Shown: one piece after another, positions 1 through 5,397 of the stretch
How the letters are laid out: the number at the start of each line of letters is the position of its first letter
How positions within the stretch are numbered: position 1 is the stretch's first letter
The notes under the pieces: model-generated
Told to the model about the DNA's origin: nothing
The model's input: the letters and a program-made list of their open reading frames with translations, nothing else
The model's database searches: none
Assembly (NCBI GenBank): GCA_900772445.1
Contig: CAAHEL010000037.1
Coordinates: 1 to 7,714 of the forward strand
Length of the DNA stretch: 7,714 nt
From: Bacilli bacterium
GTDB lineage: Bacteria > Bacillota_I > Bacilli_A > RF39 > UBA660
Reading direction: 5' to 3'
Translations under genes and position numbers: made by a program

Positions 1-105
1 AAAAAATGAATAAGTATATCCAATTATTCCAATAATAATTAAGATACAAAATATTTCAAAAATAATTAACCATTTGCTTTTTATATAATGTTTTATATTA
101 TCCAT
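1..105 (-). CDS. Partial N-terminus of an unidentified membrane-anchored protein
   Basis: Thirty-five codons are open from an ATG at 105 to the left edge, so the 3' part is missing. The visible protein starts MDNIKHYIKSKW and continues into a strongly hydrophobic stretch from about residue 13 to 30 (Ile/Leu/Phe-rich, with GIIGY). This looks like an N-terminal membrane anchor or uncleaved signal with a positively charged cytoplasmic start. The start is supported by GAAAGG at 115-120, nine bases upstream. It lies downstream of a small ORF and a strong terminator on the same strand, so its transcription may need read-through of that terminator or a promoter I did not find. I cannot name the family from this fragment. 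Confidence 0.6.
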   Translation of the reverse strand, partial: MDNIKHYIKSKWLIIFEIFCILIIIGIIGYTYSFF

Positions 106-128
106 ATAACACAACCTTTCTAGATATT

Positions 129-177
129 AAAAAAACTACAGAAAAAGTTATCTATTTCTAGATAATTCTCTATAGTT
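129..177 (-). terminator. Strong intrinsic terminator between the small ORF and the left-edge gene
   Basis: Read on the minus strand, a long hairpin has outer arms AACTATAGAGAA and TTTTTCTGTAGTT (about 12 pairs including G-T) and inner arms TTATCTA and TAGATAA. A two-base bulge separates the blocks, the loop is GAAA, and seven T follow at once. It can end transcripts of the 20-codon ORF at 210-272 and read-through from the DUF421 gene. Because a gene with its own ribosome site starts only 24 bases further on, it could also act as an attenuator. No equally strong antiterminator pairing was seen. Confidence 0.8.
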
Positions 178-209
178 ATTTTTATTACAATCTCTTATTT
201 TATAAGGGT

Positions 210-272
210 TTAAACAGTTTTTATGCCCCCCCCAATTAACATAGGGTTAACAATACTAAAATTATTTTTCAT
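210..272 (-). CDS. 20-codon small ORF with G8 tract (possible leader peptide)
   Basis: A short reading frame encodes MKNNFSIVNPMLIGGGIKTV and ends in TAA. Its ribosome site, AGAAGGTG at 281-288, is nearly the full anti-Shine-Dalgarno complement and sits eight bases before the ATG. A good extended -10 promoter lies just upstream (310-338) and a strong terminator just downstream (129-177), so the gene-like signals are complete although the peptide is tiny. The three glycines are encoded within a run of eight G, the longest G/C homopolymer in the window. One G fewer gives a stop directly after the tract. One G more extends the frame into the terminator. No family is recognised. It could be a regulatory leader peptide, a stand-alone micropeptide, or chance coding inside a structured RNA. 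Confidence 0.45.
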   Translation of the reverse strand: MKNNFSIVNPMLIGGGIKTV

Positions 273-309
273 AAGAGAGGCACCTTCTTTCTATATTTTT
301 TACAATAAA

Positions 310-338
310 ATTGTAACATAAAATAAGTAAGAAGTAAA
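310..338 (-). promoter_or_regulatory. Sigma-A-type promoter for the small ORF
   Basis: On the minus strand TTTACT (333-338) is followed after 17 bases by TACAAT (310-315). A TG one base before the -10 makes TGTTACAAT, an extended -10 element. The predicted start of transcription is near 303, giving about 30 bases of leader before the small ORF. The same -35 hexamer, TTTACT with 17-base spacing, is seen at the promoter at 2852-2880, which supports its use in this genome. Confidence 0.6.
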
Positions 339-344
339 TAAATT

Positions 345-986
345 TTAAATTAAATCTGAGTTTTTTATTATAAATATATTTTTATCTTTATAAAAAGCAT
401 AAAAGACATCATTAATATTAATATTCTTTCTTTCTAATAAATTAAGAGCCCATTTACTATCTTTATGTAAATGTCTTAATGTTTCTTCTTGTATTTTACT
501 GTCTAAAATAAGTGGTAAAGGTAAATAATTTTCTTGTTTTTCATAAGGAAATACTGATAGTGTTCCATTACTTTCTAAAATTGCATATTCTATTTCTTCG
601 ATTGATTTATATCCTTTTTCTCTTAATTGACTAAGTAAATCATCTAAATTATATTTTTGTTTTGTCATTTCTTTAAAATTTACTTTACCTTTATTTATAA
701 TTAATGAAGGATTACCATCTATTAATACTCTGAATTTAGGCTTTTTTAGTGAAAAATAAGCAAGTGTCATTTGTAATAAAGTTAATGTTAGTATTGGAAC
801 AATACTATAAAATAAACTTAATTTTAAATCTTCGATAGTTATAATAGCAAGTTCTGCAATTAATATTGATACTATTAAATCTATTATACCTAACTGTCCT
901 ACTTCTCTTTTACCCATTAATCTATATATCATTAATATAAAGAAATAAAAGAATAACGTTCTAATAAATATATTTAAGTATTCCAT
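345..986 (-). CDS. DUF421 (YetF-like) membrane protein
   Basis: This 213-residue protein has the DUF421/YetF layout. There are three N-terminal membrane helices (about residues 6-22, 33-51, 57-79), with MGKREVGQLGIIDLIVSIL at 24-42. A soluble domain follows with RVLIDGNPSLIINKGK (86-101), a DDLLSQLREKGY stretch (115-126), IEYAILESNGTLSVFP (132-147) and PLPLILDSKI (156-165). An in-frame ATG lies four codons earlier, at 998. I chose the ATG at 986 because TGGTGAT, the site pattern used by neighbouring genes, lies between the two and no site precedes the first. The molecular function of the family is unclear. DUF421 proteins, including YetF and the 2Duf protein of Bacillus spoVA mobile operons, sit in spore membranes and affect spore resistance and germination. 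A sigma-G-like promoter and nearby gpr fit a forespore role here (inference). Confidence 0.88.
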   Translation of the reverse strand: MEYLNIFIRTLFFYFFILMIYRLMGKREVGQLGIIDLIVSILIAELAIITIEDLKLSLFYSIVPILTLTLLQMTLAYFSLKKPKFRVLIDGNPSLIINKGKVNFKEMTKQKYNLDDLLSQLREKGYKSIEEIEYAILESNGTLSVFPYEKQENYLPLPLILDSKIQEETLRHLHKDSKWALNLLERKNININDVFYAFYKDKNIFIIKNSDLI

Positions 987-1000
987 TTTTATCACCATTA

Positions 1001-1031
1001 TATAATGATATAAAATTTATTTTTTTATTCA
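1001..1031 (-). promoter_or_regulatory. Candidate sigma-G (forespore) promoter of the DUF421 gene
   Basis: On the minus strand TGAATA (1026-1031) is followed after 18 bases by CATTATA (1001-1007). Bacillus sigma-G promoters have a -35 close to TGAATA, 17-18 bases, then CATnnTA, so both boxes and the spacing fit. The predicted transcript start falls at about 994-996, at the 5' edge of the GGTGAT ribosome site, which would leave a leader of only about ten bases. The region is AT-rich, so a chance match is possible. Confidence 0.45.
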
Positions 1032-1046
1032 GAATTATTTATATTT

Positions 1047-1070
1047 TTTTTCATATATTTTACTAGGTGA
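1047..1070 (+). promoter_or_regulatory. Upstream block shared with the spoVB-like gene (copy 1)
   Basis: This 24-base block runs TTTTTCATATA, then TTTT, then ACTAGGTGA, and ends in the ribosome site of the gene starting at 1075. It matches the block at 3852-3875 in 22 of 24 positions in the same position relative to the start codon. CATATATT (1052-1059) differs in one defined base from the Bacillus sigma-E -10 box CATACAnT. No convincing sigma-E -35 was found at the usual distance. It may be a sporulation promoter -10 joined to a very short leader. Confidence 0.4.
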
Positions 1071-1074
1071 TTTT

Positions 1075-1434
1075 ATGTTAATTAATTATTTAAAAAATAT
1101 AGGTTATGTTGTACTTAGTATTTTAGTTAGTATTTTTATTATTACTATATTAAATTATTTTAAGATATTAACTGGTAATAGTGTTAAAATATTTGAGTTA
1201 ATTATATTATTTATTTCCTTATTTATTCTAGGTTTATTAACTGGTAGAAAGGCAAATAAAAAGGGGTATCTCGAAGGCATTAAAATAGGTAGTATTATGG
1301 TAGTAATAATATTATTATTAAATTTAATTGTCTTTAAAAATAAATTTACTTTATTAAATATTTTATATTATCCATTATTAATACTTACTAGTATGATAGG
1401 TAGTATGGTAGGAATAAGTAAAAGAAATATCTAG
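1075..1434 (+). CDS. TIGR04086-type (YrzE-like) four-helix membrane protein
   Basis: This 119-residue protein is almost wholly hydrophobic with four predicted membrane helices (about 8-28, 38-56, 68-88, 93-113). The loop between helices 2 and 3, GLLTGRKANKKGYLEGIKIG (53-72), is the pattern I associate with the small Firmicutes membrane family TIGR04086/YrzE: Gly-rich, a basic GRKA, then KG-x3-G-x3-G. No biochemical function is established. The start at 1075 follows AGGTGA at 1065-1070 with a short four-base gap. The gene is divergent from the DUF421 gene and convergent with gpr, and its stop TAG lies in the same CTAG that ends gpr. Its upstream block resembles that of the spoVB-like gene, which hints at a shared sporulation regulator (inference). 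Confidence 0.7.
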   Translation: MLINYLKNIGYVVLSILVSIFIITILNYFKILTGNSVKIFELIILFISLFILGLLTGRKANKKGYLEGIKIGSIMVVIILLLNLIVFKNKFTLLNILYYPLLILTSMIGSMVGISKRNI

Positions 1435-2453
1435 TAATTATTAACTGCTTTATGTAAGGCATTATTTAATGAACTAGATATTAAATCACTTAATTTATCT
1501 ATAATAAAGTCTATTTCTTTAGGTGTTACTATTAAATTATAATTAATGGATTCCAAAACTTCATTAATTAAAGTTTTTTTCTCAGTATCTGACAAATTAC
1601 CTATAATACCTCCGAGATATTCTTTTTCTGAATTGGTTAGATTACTTGATTTTATTCTTTCTAAATAATTATCAAATCTTTTTACAACAAATTTACTTTC
1701 TTCATAATTATTTTTTAAATAAGATATATGTTTAAATAAATAATTTATAGTATCATTAACAATTGTGGAAGCATCTACTACAGTTGGTACACCAATAGCA
1801 ATAACAGGAATATTTAATCTGTTCTTACTTATTTCTTTTCTATGATTTCCTACTCCACTACCAGGATGAATTCCTGTATCAGTTAACTGAATGGTTTTAT
1901 TTACTCTATCTATCGAAGAAGCACATAATGCATCAATAACAATTAAGAAAGATGGTTTTATTTCTTTAGTAATACTACTTATTATATCCATTGTTTCAAT
2001 TCCCGTTGTTCCCATAACTCCAGGACTAAAAGCACTAATATTTCTCATACCTTCTTTTACATTAACGTTAAGTAAAAACAAATGTCTTGTTATTAAAATA
2101 TTATCTACTACTTTAGGGCCTAATGAGTCGGCAGTAGATTTACTATTACCAAGACCAATTATCATTCCTTCATCTTCATCAGTAATATTATTTAATTTTA
2201 AGATATTTTTAATTTCTTTTTCTAAAATGCTACCAACTTTTTCTCTATCTTCATAATTAGTTATATCAGTAAACTCAATAGTTATATAATTACCTTCTTG
2301 TTTATTAATTATTTGTTTATTATTTTCATCTATTTTTATTCTACTAATCTTAATATCATCTATTTTTTCTTCTTTAATATATTCATTATTGGGAATAGAT
2401 TCTACTATTAAATCTGTCCTAATATTAATGTTTTTTAGATTAATTCTATTCAT
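1431..2453 (-). CDS. gpr: Germination protease Gpr (spore SASP endopeptidase)
   Basis: This 340-residue protein closely follows the Bacillus GPR protease (peptidase family A25), which degrades small acid-soluble DNA-binding proteins at spore germination. Visible motifs are RTDLIVE (12-18), IIGLGNSKSTADSLGPKVVDN (98-118), SPGVMGTTGIET (143-154), VIDALCASSIDRVNKTIQL (172-190), TDTGIHPGSGVGNHRKEIS (191-209), IGVPTVVDAST (220-230) and the C-terminal VTPKEIDFII...LNNALH. Asp109 and Asp192 occupy the conserved ADSLGP and TDTGIHPG positions implicated in catalysis. The family is made as a zymogen that cuts itself within RTDLxVE; by alignment with B. megaterium GPR the cut here would follow Asp14 (inference). 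The frame is open upstream, but the ATG at 2453 follows AAAGGTGAT and gives the family N-terminus. It is divergent from rpsT, as in Bacillus, and converges on the TIGR04086-type gene. No clear sigma-F/G promoter was found. Confidence 0.96.
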   Translation of the reverse strand: MNRINLKNINIRTDLIVESIPNNEYIKEEKIDDIKISRIKIDENNKQIINKQEGNYITIEFTDITNYEDREKVGSILEKEIKNILKLNNITDEDEGMIIGLGNSKSTADSLGPKVVDNILITRHLFLLNVNVKEGMRNISAFSPGVMGTTGIETMDIISSITKEIKPSFLIVIDALCASSIDRVNKTIQLTDTGIHPGSGVGNHRKEISKNRLNIPVIAIGVPTVVDASTIVNDTINYLFKHISYLKNNYEESKFVVKRFDNYLERIKSSNLTNSEKEYLGGIIGNLSDTEKKTLINEVLESINYNLIVTPKEIDFIIDKLSDLISSSLNNALHKAVNNY

Positions 2454-2498
2454 TTTATCACCTTTATTAATATTTTTTACAAAAATAGCAAAAATTAT

Positions 2499-2527
2499 TT
2501 GCCTTTTTCTTATTTTTTTGGTAGAAT
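2499..2527 (+). promoter_or_regulatory. Sigma-A promoter of rpsT
   Basis: TTGCCT (2499-2504), a 17-base spacer and TAGAAT (2522-2527) are present, and TGG before the -10 makes an extended -10. The predicted start is near 2534, leaving about 25 bases before the rpsT ATG. It lies in the space divergent from gpr. Confidence 0.65.
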
Positions 2528-2558
2528 TATATGTAGTTCTCGAAAGGAGTTGAAAGAA

Positions 2559-2828
2559 ATGGCAAACGTTAAAAATGCAGTTAAGAAAATTAAACAAATC
2601 AATAAGACTACATTACTTCATCAACAATTAAAATCTACTGTAAAGAATTCTATTAAAAATACTGATAAAGCAGTAGTAGCTGGTAACAAAGAAGAAGCAG
2701 AAAGACAATTAAAGTTAGCAATCAAAAGTTTAGATAACGCTAAGTCTAAAGGTTTAGTTCACAGAAATAAAGTTGATAGAGAAAAATCAAGATTAACTAA
2801 AAAAGTAAATACAATGGAAGTAAAATAG
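2559..2828 (+). CDS. rpsT: 30S ribosomal protein S20
   Basis: This 89-residue, lysine-rich helical protein of normal S20 length binds 16S rRNA in the small subunit. It begins MANVKNAVKKIKQ and carries the typical C-terminal half: ALD-like region KSLDNAKSKGLVHRN (57-71), then the basic KVDREKSRLTKKVN (72-85). The start at 2559 is set by AAAGGAG at 2543-2549 and by the family N-terminus; the frame is open further upstream but only through the promoter. The first RNA-contacting helix is less arginine-rich than usual: where many S20 proteins have a run such as NEKRRLRNR, this one has NKTTLLHQQ (18-26). It forms its own unit with a promoter at 2499-2527 and a terminator overlapping its stop codon. 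The divergent pairing with gpr matches Bacillus. Confidence 0.95.
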   Translation: MANVKNAVKKIKQINKTTLLHQQLKSTVKNSIKNTDKAVVAGNKEEAERQLKLAIKSLDNAKSKGLVHRNKVDREKSRLTKKVNTMEVK

Positions 2829-2848
2829 TTACTTCTTTTTTCTTTTTT
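2816..2848 (+). terminator. Intrinsic terminator of rpsT, overlapping the stop codon
   Basis: Arms GGAAGTAA (2816-2823) and TTACTTCT (2829-2836) pair over eight positions with one G-T. The loop is AATAG, which contains the TAG stop, and a T-rich tail of two T6 runs follows. The left arm therefore lies inside the last codons of rpsT. Confidence 0.7.
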
Positions 2849-2851
2849 CTG

Positions 2852-2880
2852 TTTACTTCTATTTTTTTCTTTGCTATAAT
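2852..2880 (+). promoter_or_regulatory. Sigma-A promoter of the transglutaminase-like gene
   Basis: TTTACT (2852-2857), a 17-base spacer and a perfect TATAAT (2875-2880) are present, with TGC before the -10 giving an extended -10. The predicted start is near 2887, only about 18 bases before the ATG, so the leader holds little more than the ribosome site AAAGGGAG. This points to vegetative rather than sporulation-only expression. Confidence 0.75.
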
Positions 2881-2904
2881 TAATTTGTAAAGGGAGCGTG
2901 TGAT

Positions 2905-3825
2905 ATGAGATATGTGTATTTATGTTTAGGAATTCTTTCAATATTTATAATAACTATTTTTACTTTTAAGGAAGATACTGTATATTATTATTATGCTAAA
3001 TATAATGTTAAAAAAGAAGCAAAAGTTAAAGAAAATAAATATTTTTATGAAGATAATTTTTACTATGTAGATAATTATAAAGATTTAGAAATACATAATA
3101 AAAAAGAATTATATGATGCTGTATATTACATCGTTAATTCTGGTACTATCCATACTAAAAGATATTTTGATATAGATTATAAAGATTTTGAAAAAGATTA
3201 TAATGAATTATTTTTAAATGAAGAAAAATTAAATATTATTAATAATTTCGTTCATCCATATAACTCATTTATTTCTATCGAAGCAAATTTAAAGGGATAT
3301 GTTATGGAAATTAAAGTTAATCATAATAAAACTTATAATGAAGATAATATTAAAACAATTGATAATAAAGTAGATAGTTTAATTAAAGAATTAGTTAAAG
3401 ATAAAATGAATGAGGAAGAAAAAATTAAAGTAATACACGATTATATTGTAGAAAATACTACTTATGATGAAGACTTTTGTGTTTTAGATAATCAAAAAGA
3501 ATGTACTACTACTTCGAAATATGCTTCAGATAATGCATATGGAGTATTAAAAGATCATTATGGTATTTGTTCTGGTTATACTGATTTAATAGCAATATTT
3601 TTAAATAAACTTAATATTGTCAATTACAGAATAACTAATGATACTCATACTTGGAATGCAGTAAATATTAATAATAATTGGTATCATTTAGATGCAACTT
3701 GGGATGACCCTATCGGAGAACAAGATACATTATCAGATACATATTTCTTAATAACTACTAAAGAAGACTCCCAACTTGAAGAAAGTCATACTTTTAATAA
3801 AGAAATATTTGTAGAATTAAATTAA
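2905..3825 (+). CDS. Secreted or membrane-anchored transglutaminase-like protein
   Basis: This 306-residue protein starts with a hydrophobic segment (residues 3-20) that acts as a signal or anchor, with no clear signal peptidase site, then a Tyr/Lys-rich linker. The C-terminal half is a transglutaminase-like (papain-fold) domain. It has EEKIKVIHDYIVENTTYD (171-188), the nucleophile region AYGVLKDHYGICSGYTDL (211-228) with Cys222, HTWNAV with His248, and WYHLDATWDDP with Asp263, forming a complete Cys-His-Asp triad. Bacterial members act as extracytoplasmic cysteine proteases or protein cross-linkers, often on cell-wall proteins; the substrate cannot be told from sequence. The start at 2905 follows AAAGGGAG (2889-2896). 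It is a single-gene unit with its own promoter (2852-2880) and terminator (3824-3844). The middle region (about 60-150) is not recognised. Confidence 0.88.
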   Translation: MRYVYLCLGILSIFIITIFTFKEDTVYYYYAKYNVKKEAKVKENKYFYEDNFYYVDNYKDLEIHNKKELYDAVYYIVNSGTIHTKRYFDIDYKDFEKDYNELFLNEEKLNIINNFVHPYNSFISIEANLKGYVMEIKVNHNKTYNEDNIKTIDNKVDSLIKELVKDKMNEEEKIKVIHDYIVENTTYDEDFCVLDNQKECTTTSKYASDNAYGVLKDHYGICSGYTDLIAIFLNKLNIVNYRITNDTHTWNAVNINNNWYHLDATWDDPIGEQDTLSDTYFLITTKEDSQLEESHTFNKEIFVELN

Positions 3826-3844
3826 CAACTTAAGTTGTTTTTTT
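3824..3844 (+). terminator. Short intrinsic terminator after the transglutaminase-like gene
   Basis: The perfect palindrome AACAACTTAAGTTGTT (3824-3839) overlaps the TAA stop, folds as a six-pair stem with TTAA loop, and runs into seven T (3838-3844). Confidence 0.65.
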
Positions 3845-3851
3845 ATTTATG

Positions 3852-3875
3852 TTTTTCATATACTTAACTAGGTGA
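3852..3875 (+). promoter_or_regulatory. Upstream block shared with the TIGR04086-type gene (copy 2)
   Basis: This is the second copy of the 24-base block described at 1047-1070, with C and A in place of T at two positions. CATATACT (3857-3864) differs in one defined base from the sigma-E -10 box CATACAnT. In Bacillus subtilis spoVB is a sigma-E gene, which fits. A matching -35 was not seen, and any transcript would start within or just before the ribosome site AGGTGA. Confidence 0.4.
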
Positions 3876-3880
3876 AAAAT

Positions 3881-5188
3881 ATGAAAAGTAAATTTATTAA
3901 ATCTACTATTATACTAATGATTGGAGGACTAATAACTAAATTACTAGGAATGGTAATTAAAATTGTTTTAACAAGGTCTGTTACTACCGAAGGAATTGGA
4001 TTATATATGTTAGTCTTACCTACTTTTAATTTATTTATTAATCTTTGTACTTTTGGTCTTAATCCAGCGATAACAAAATTAATTAGTGAAAGAAAAAGAA
4101 ATAGTAAAAAAATAATATTATCAATTATACCGATAATACTTTTATATAATATCATTTTAATTTTTATTTTATATTTAATTGCTCCAATACTAAGTAAATA
4201 TTTACTTCAAAATAATGAAACTTATTATCCATTAGTAGCAATTGGACTAACTCTACCATTTATTTGTATTTCTAGTATTATTAAAGGATATTATTTTGGT
4301 AAAGAAAGAATGTTTCCTCATACTCTATCTAATATCATAGAGCAATTAGCAAGATTAACATTAACTTATTTTTATATTCCTAACCTACTTGATTATGGTC
4401 TTAATGTTGCTATAACTGGAGTTGTATTAATTAATATAATAAGTGAATTTATTAGTATTATAATATTGTTATTATTTTTACCTAAAAATGAATTAGTATC
4501 TAGAGATGATTTTAAATTAGATAAGGAAATATTCAAAGATATATTAAATATTTCTATTCCTAGCACTGGTAGTAGATTAATTGGTAGTTTAGTTTATTTC
4601 TTTGAACCAATAATTTTAACTTTTTGTTTAAAATATGCTGGATACTCTAATAATTATATAACTGTAGAATATGGAGTAATTAATGGTTATGTTTATCCAT
4701 TACTTTTAATGCCTTCTTTTTTTACATTAGCAATATCTAATGCTCTACTTCCTGTAATATCAAATAGTTATTCTAATCATAGACTAAACTATGCTAGTCA
4801 AAAACTAAAACAAGCAATTTTCTTTTCTTTACTTGTTGGCATTCCTTGTACTTTATTATTTATGTTTATTCCTGATGTTCCATTAAAATTAGTTTATAAT
4901 ACTAGACAAGGATTAAACTATATTCCTATTATTGCTCCCTTTTTCTTACTTTATTATATTCAAGCACCACTTACTAGTACAATGCAAGCAATAGGTAGAG
5001 CAAAGGAAGCAATGTATGGTACTATGGTTGGAGGATTAATTAAAACTATTTTATTAGTTATACTTAGTTTACTTAAAATAGGTTTATGGAGTTTAATAAT
5101 AGCAAGCCTAGCAAATATATTCTATATAACAATTCAACACTATTACTATGTAAAAAAATATCTAAAAAAAACTACTATTAGTAATTAA
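3881..5188 (+). CDS. spoVB: SpoVB-like lipid II/polysaccharide flippase (MOP superfamily)
   Basis: This 435-residue polytopic protein has about twelve hydrophobic segments. The N-terminus IKSTIILMIGGLITKLLGMV followed by TEGIGLYMLVLPTFNLFINL matches the SpoVB/MATE-like flippase start (helix, then a short Gly-rich loop reading EGxGLYMLxxP). Further family-like stretches are IKGYYFGKERM, IPSTGSRLIGSLVYFFEP and YYIQAPLTSTMQAIGRAKEAM near the end. SpoVB is needed for spore cortex and probably moves lipid-linked peptidoglycan precursor across the forespore membrane; in a small genome a related protein could serve growth as well. It is shorter than Bacillus SpoVB (about 518 residues). A GTG at 3872 extends the frame by three codons but lies inside the AGGTGA ribosome site, so the ATG at 3881 is preferred. 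Alternative: another Wzx/MurJ-type flippase. Confidence 0.8.
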   Translation: MKSKFIKSTIILMIGGLITKLLGMVIKIVLTRSVTTEGIGLYMLVLPTFNLFINLCTFGLNPAITKLISERKRNSKKIILSIIPIILLYNIILIFILYLIAPILSKYLLQNNETYYPLVAIGLTLPFICISSIIKGYYFGKERMFPHTLSNIIEQLARLTLTYFYIPNLLDYGLNVAITGVVLINIISEFISIIILLLFLPKNELVSRDDFKLDKEIFKDILNISIPSTGSRLIGSLVYFFEPIILTFCLKYAGYSNNYITVEYGVINGYVYPLLLMPSFFTLAISNALLPVISNSYSNHRLNYASQKLKQAIFFSLLVGIPCTLLFMFIPDVPLKLVYNTRQGLNYIPIIAPFFLLYYIQAPLTSTMQAIGRAKEAMYGTMVGGLIKTILLVILSLLKIGLWSLIIASLANIFYITIQHYYYVKKYLKKTTISN

Positions 5189-5199
5189 TAGTAATTTTT
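5164..5199. terminator. Bidirectional terminator between spoVB and the ddl-ruvA-lipoprotein operon
   Basis: The eight-pair stem TACTATTA (5173-5180) / TAATAGTA (5186-5193) has loop GTAAT. On the plus strand ATTTTT follows, and the stem contains the spoVB stop codon. On the minus strand G plus eight T follow (complement of the A run 5164-5171), giving a good exit signal for the oncoming operon. The stem is weak in G/C but the geometry suits both directions. Confidence 0.55.
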
Positions 5200-5261
5200 A
5201 GTATAATAATTTCTATATTGTAAGAAACAAGATAGTAATTATTTTTCCTTTATTAATACTT

Positions 5262-5384
5262 CTAATTATTAGTGCCATTTATTAGATTACCTAGTTCATT
5301 TATTTCTTCATCATTTCTAGAATTATCACATCCTGTTAAACATAAACAACCAATAAGTAATAATAAACATAATATTTTTTTCAT
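5262..5384 (-). CDS. 40-residue lipoprotein at the end of the ddl-ruvA operon
   Basis: The ORF encodes MKKILCLLLLIGCLCLTGCD followed by a short polar tail rich in Asn, Asp and Glu, 40 residues in all. Two lysines, a hydrophobic core and the lipobox LTGC (16-19) make a clear type II signal peptide, so Cys19 would be lipidated. The mature part is only 22 residues. The start at 5384 has AAAGGTG upstream (5392-5398), the A of which overlaps the ruvA stop region, and the intercistronic gap is 13 bases, so it is probably co-transcribed with ddl and ruvA. No homologue is recognised. The peptide could be a surface-tethered micropeptide, a signalling precursor (lipoprotein signal peptides can be pheromone sources in Gram-positives), or the remnant of a larger lipoprotein. 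Confidence 0.75.
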   Translation of the reverse strand: MKKILCLLLLIGCLCLTGCDNSRNDEEINELGNLINGTNN

Positions 5385-5397
5385 TTTTATCACACCT

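Noticed and set aside
224..320. Plus-strand ORF starting MPPPINIG (about 32 codons)
   Set aside because: No ribosome site near the ATG; it is the complement of a better supported minus-strand promoter and small ORF.
1891..2256. 121-codon plus-strand ORF inside gpr
   Set aside because: It is a shadow of conserved gpr codons; no ribosome site or known family.
2454..2520. Sigma-F or sigma-G promoter for gpr
   Set aside because: AATATTA near the ribosome site resembles a -10, but no -35 was found at 17-18 bases; too weak to list.
2454..2597. 48-residue N-terminal extension of Gpr
   Set aside because: The extension runs through the rpsT promoter and leader. The ATG at 2453 has a strong ribosome site and gives the known Gpr N-terminus.
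2759..2941. 60-codon minus-strand ORF across the rpsT end and next promoter
   Set aside because: It overlaps conserved rpsT, its terminator and a good opposite-strand promoter; composition is Lys/Phe-rich low complexity.
3868..4155. 95-codon minus-strand ORF within the spoVB-like gene
   Set aside because: Complement of a membrane-protein gene, which yields hydrophobic shadow frames; no ribosome site considered convincing.
5200..5245. Second hairpin (TTTCT/AGAAA) as terminator of the lipoprotein gene
   Set aside because: Only five pairs and no T-run; the 5164-5199 structure is better placed and stronger.
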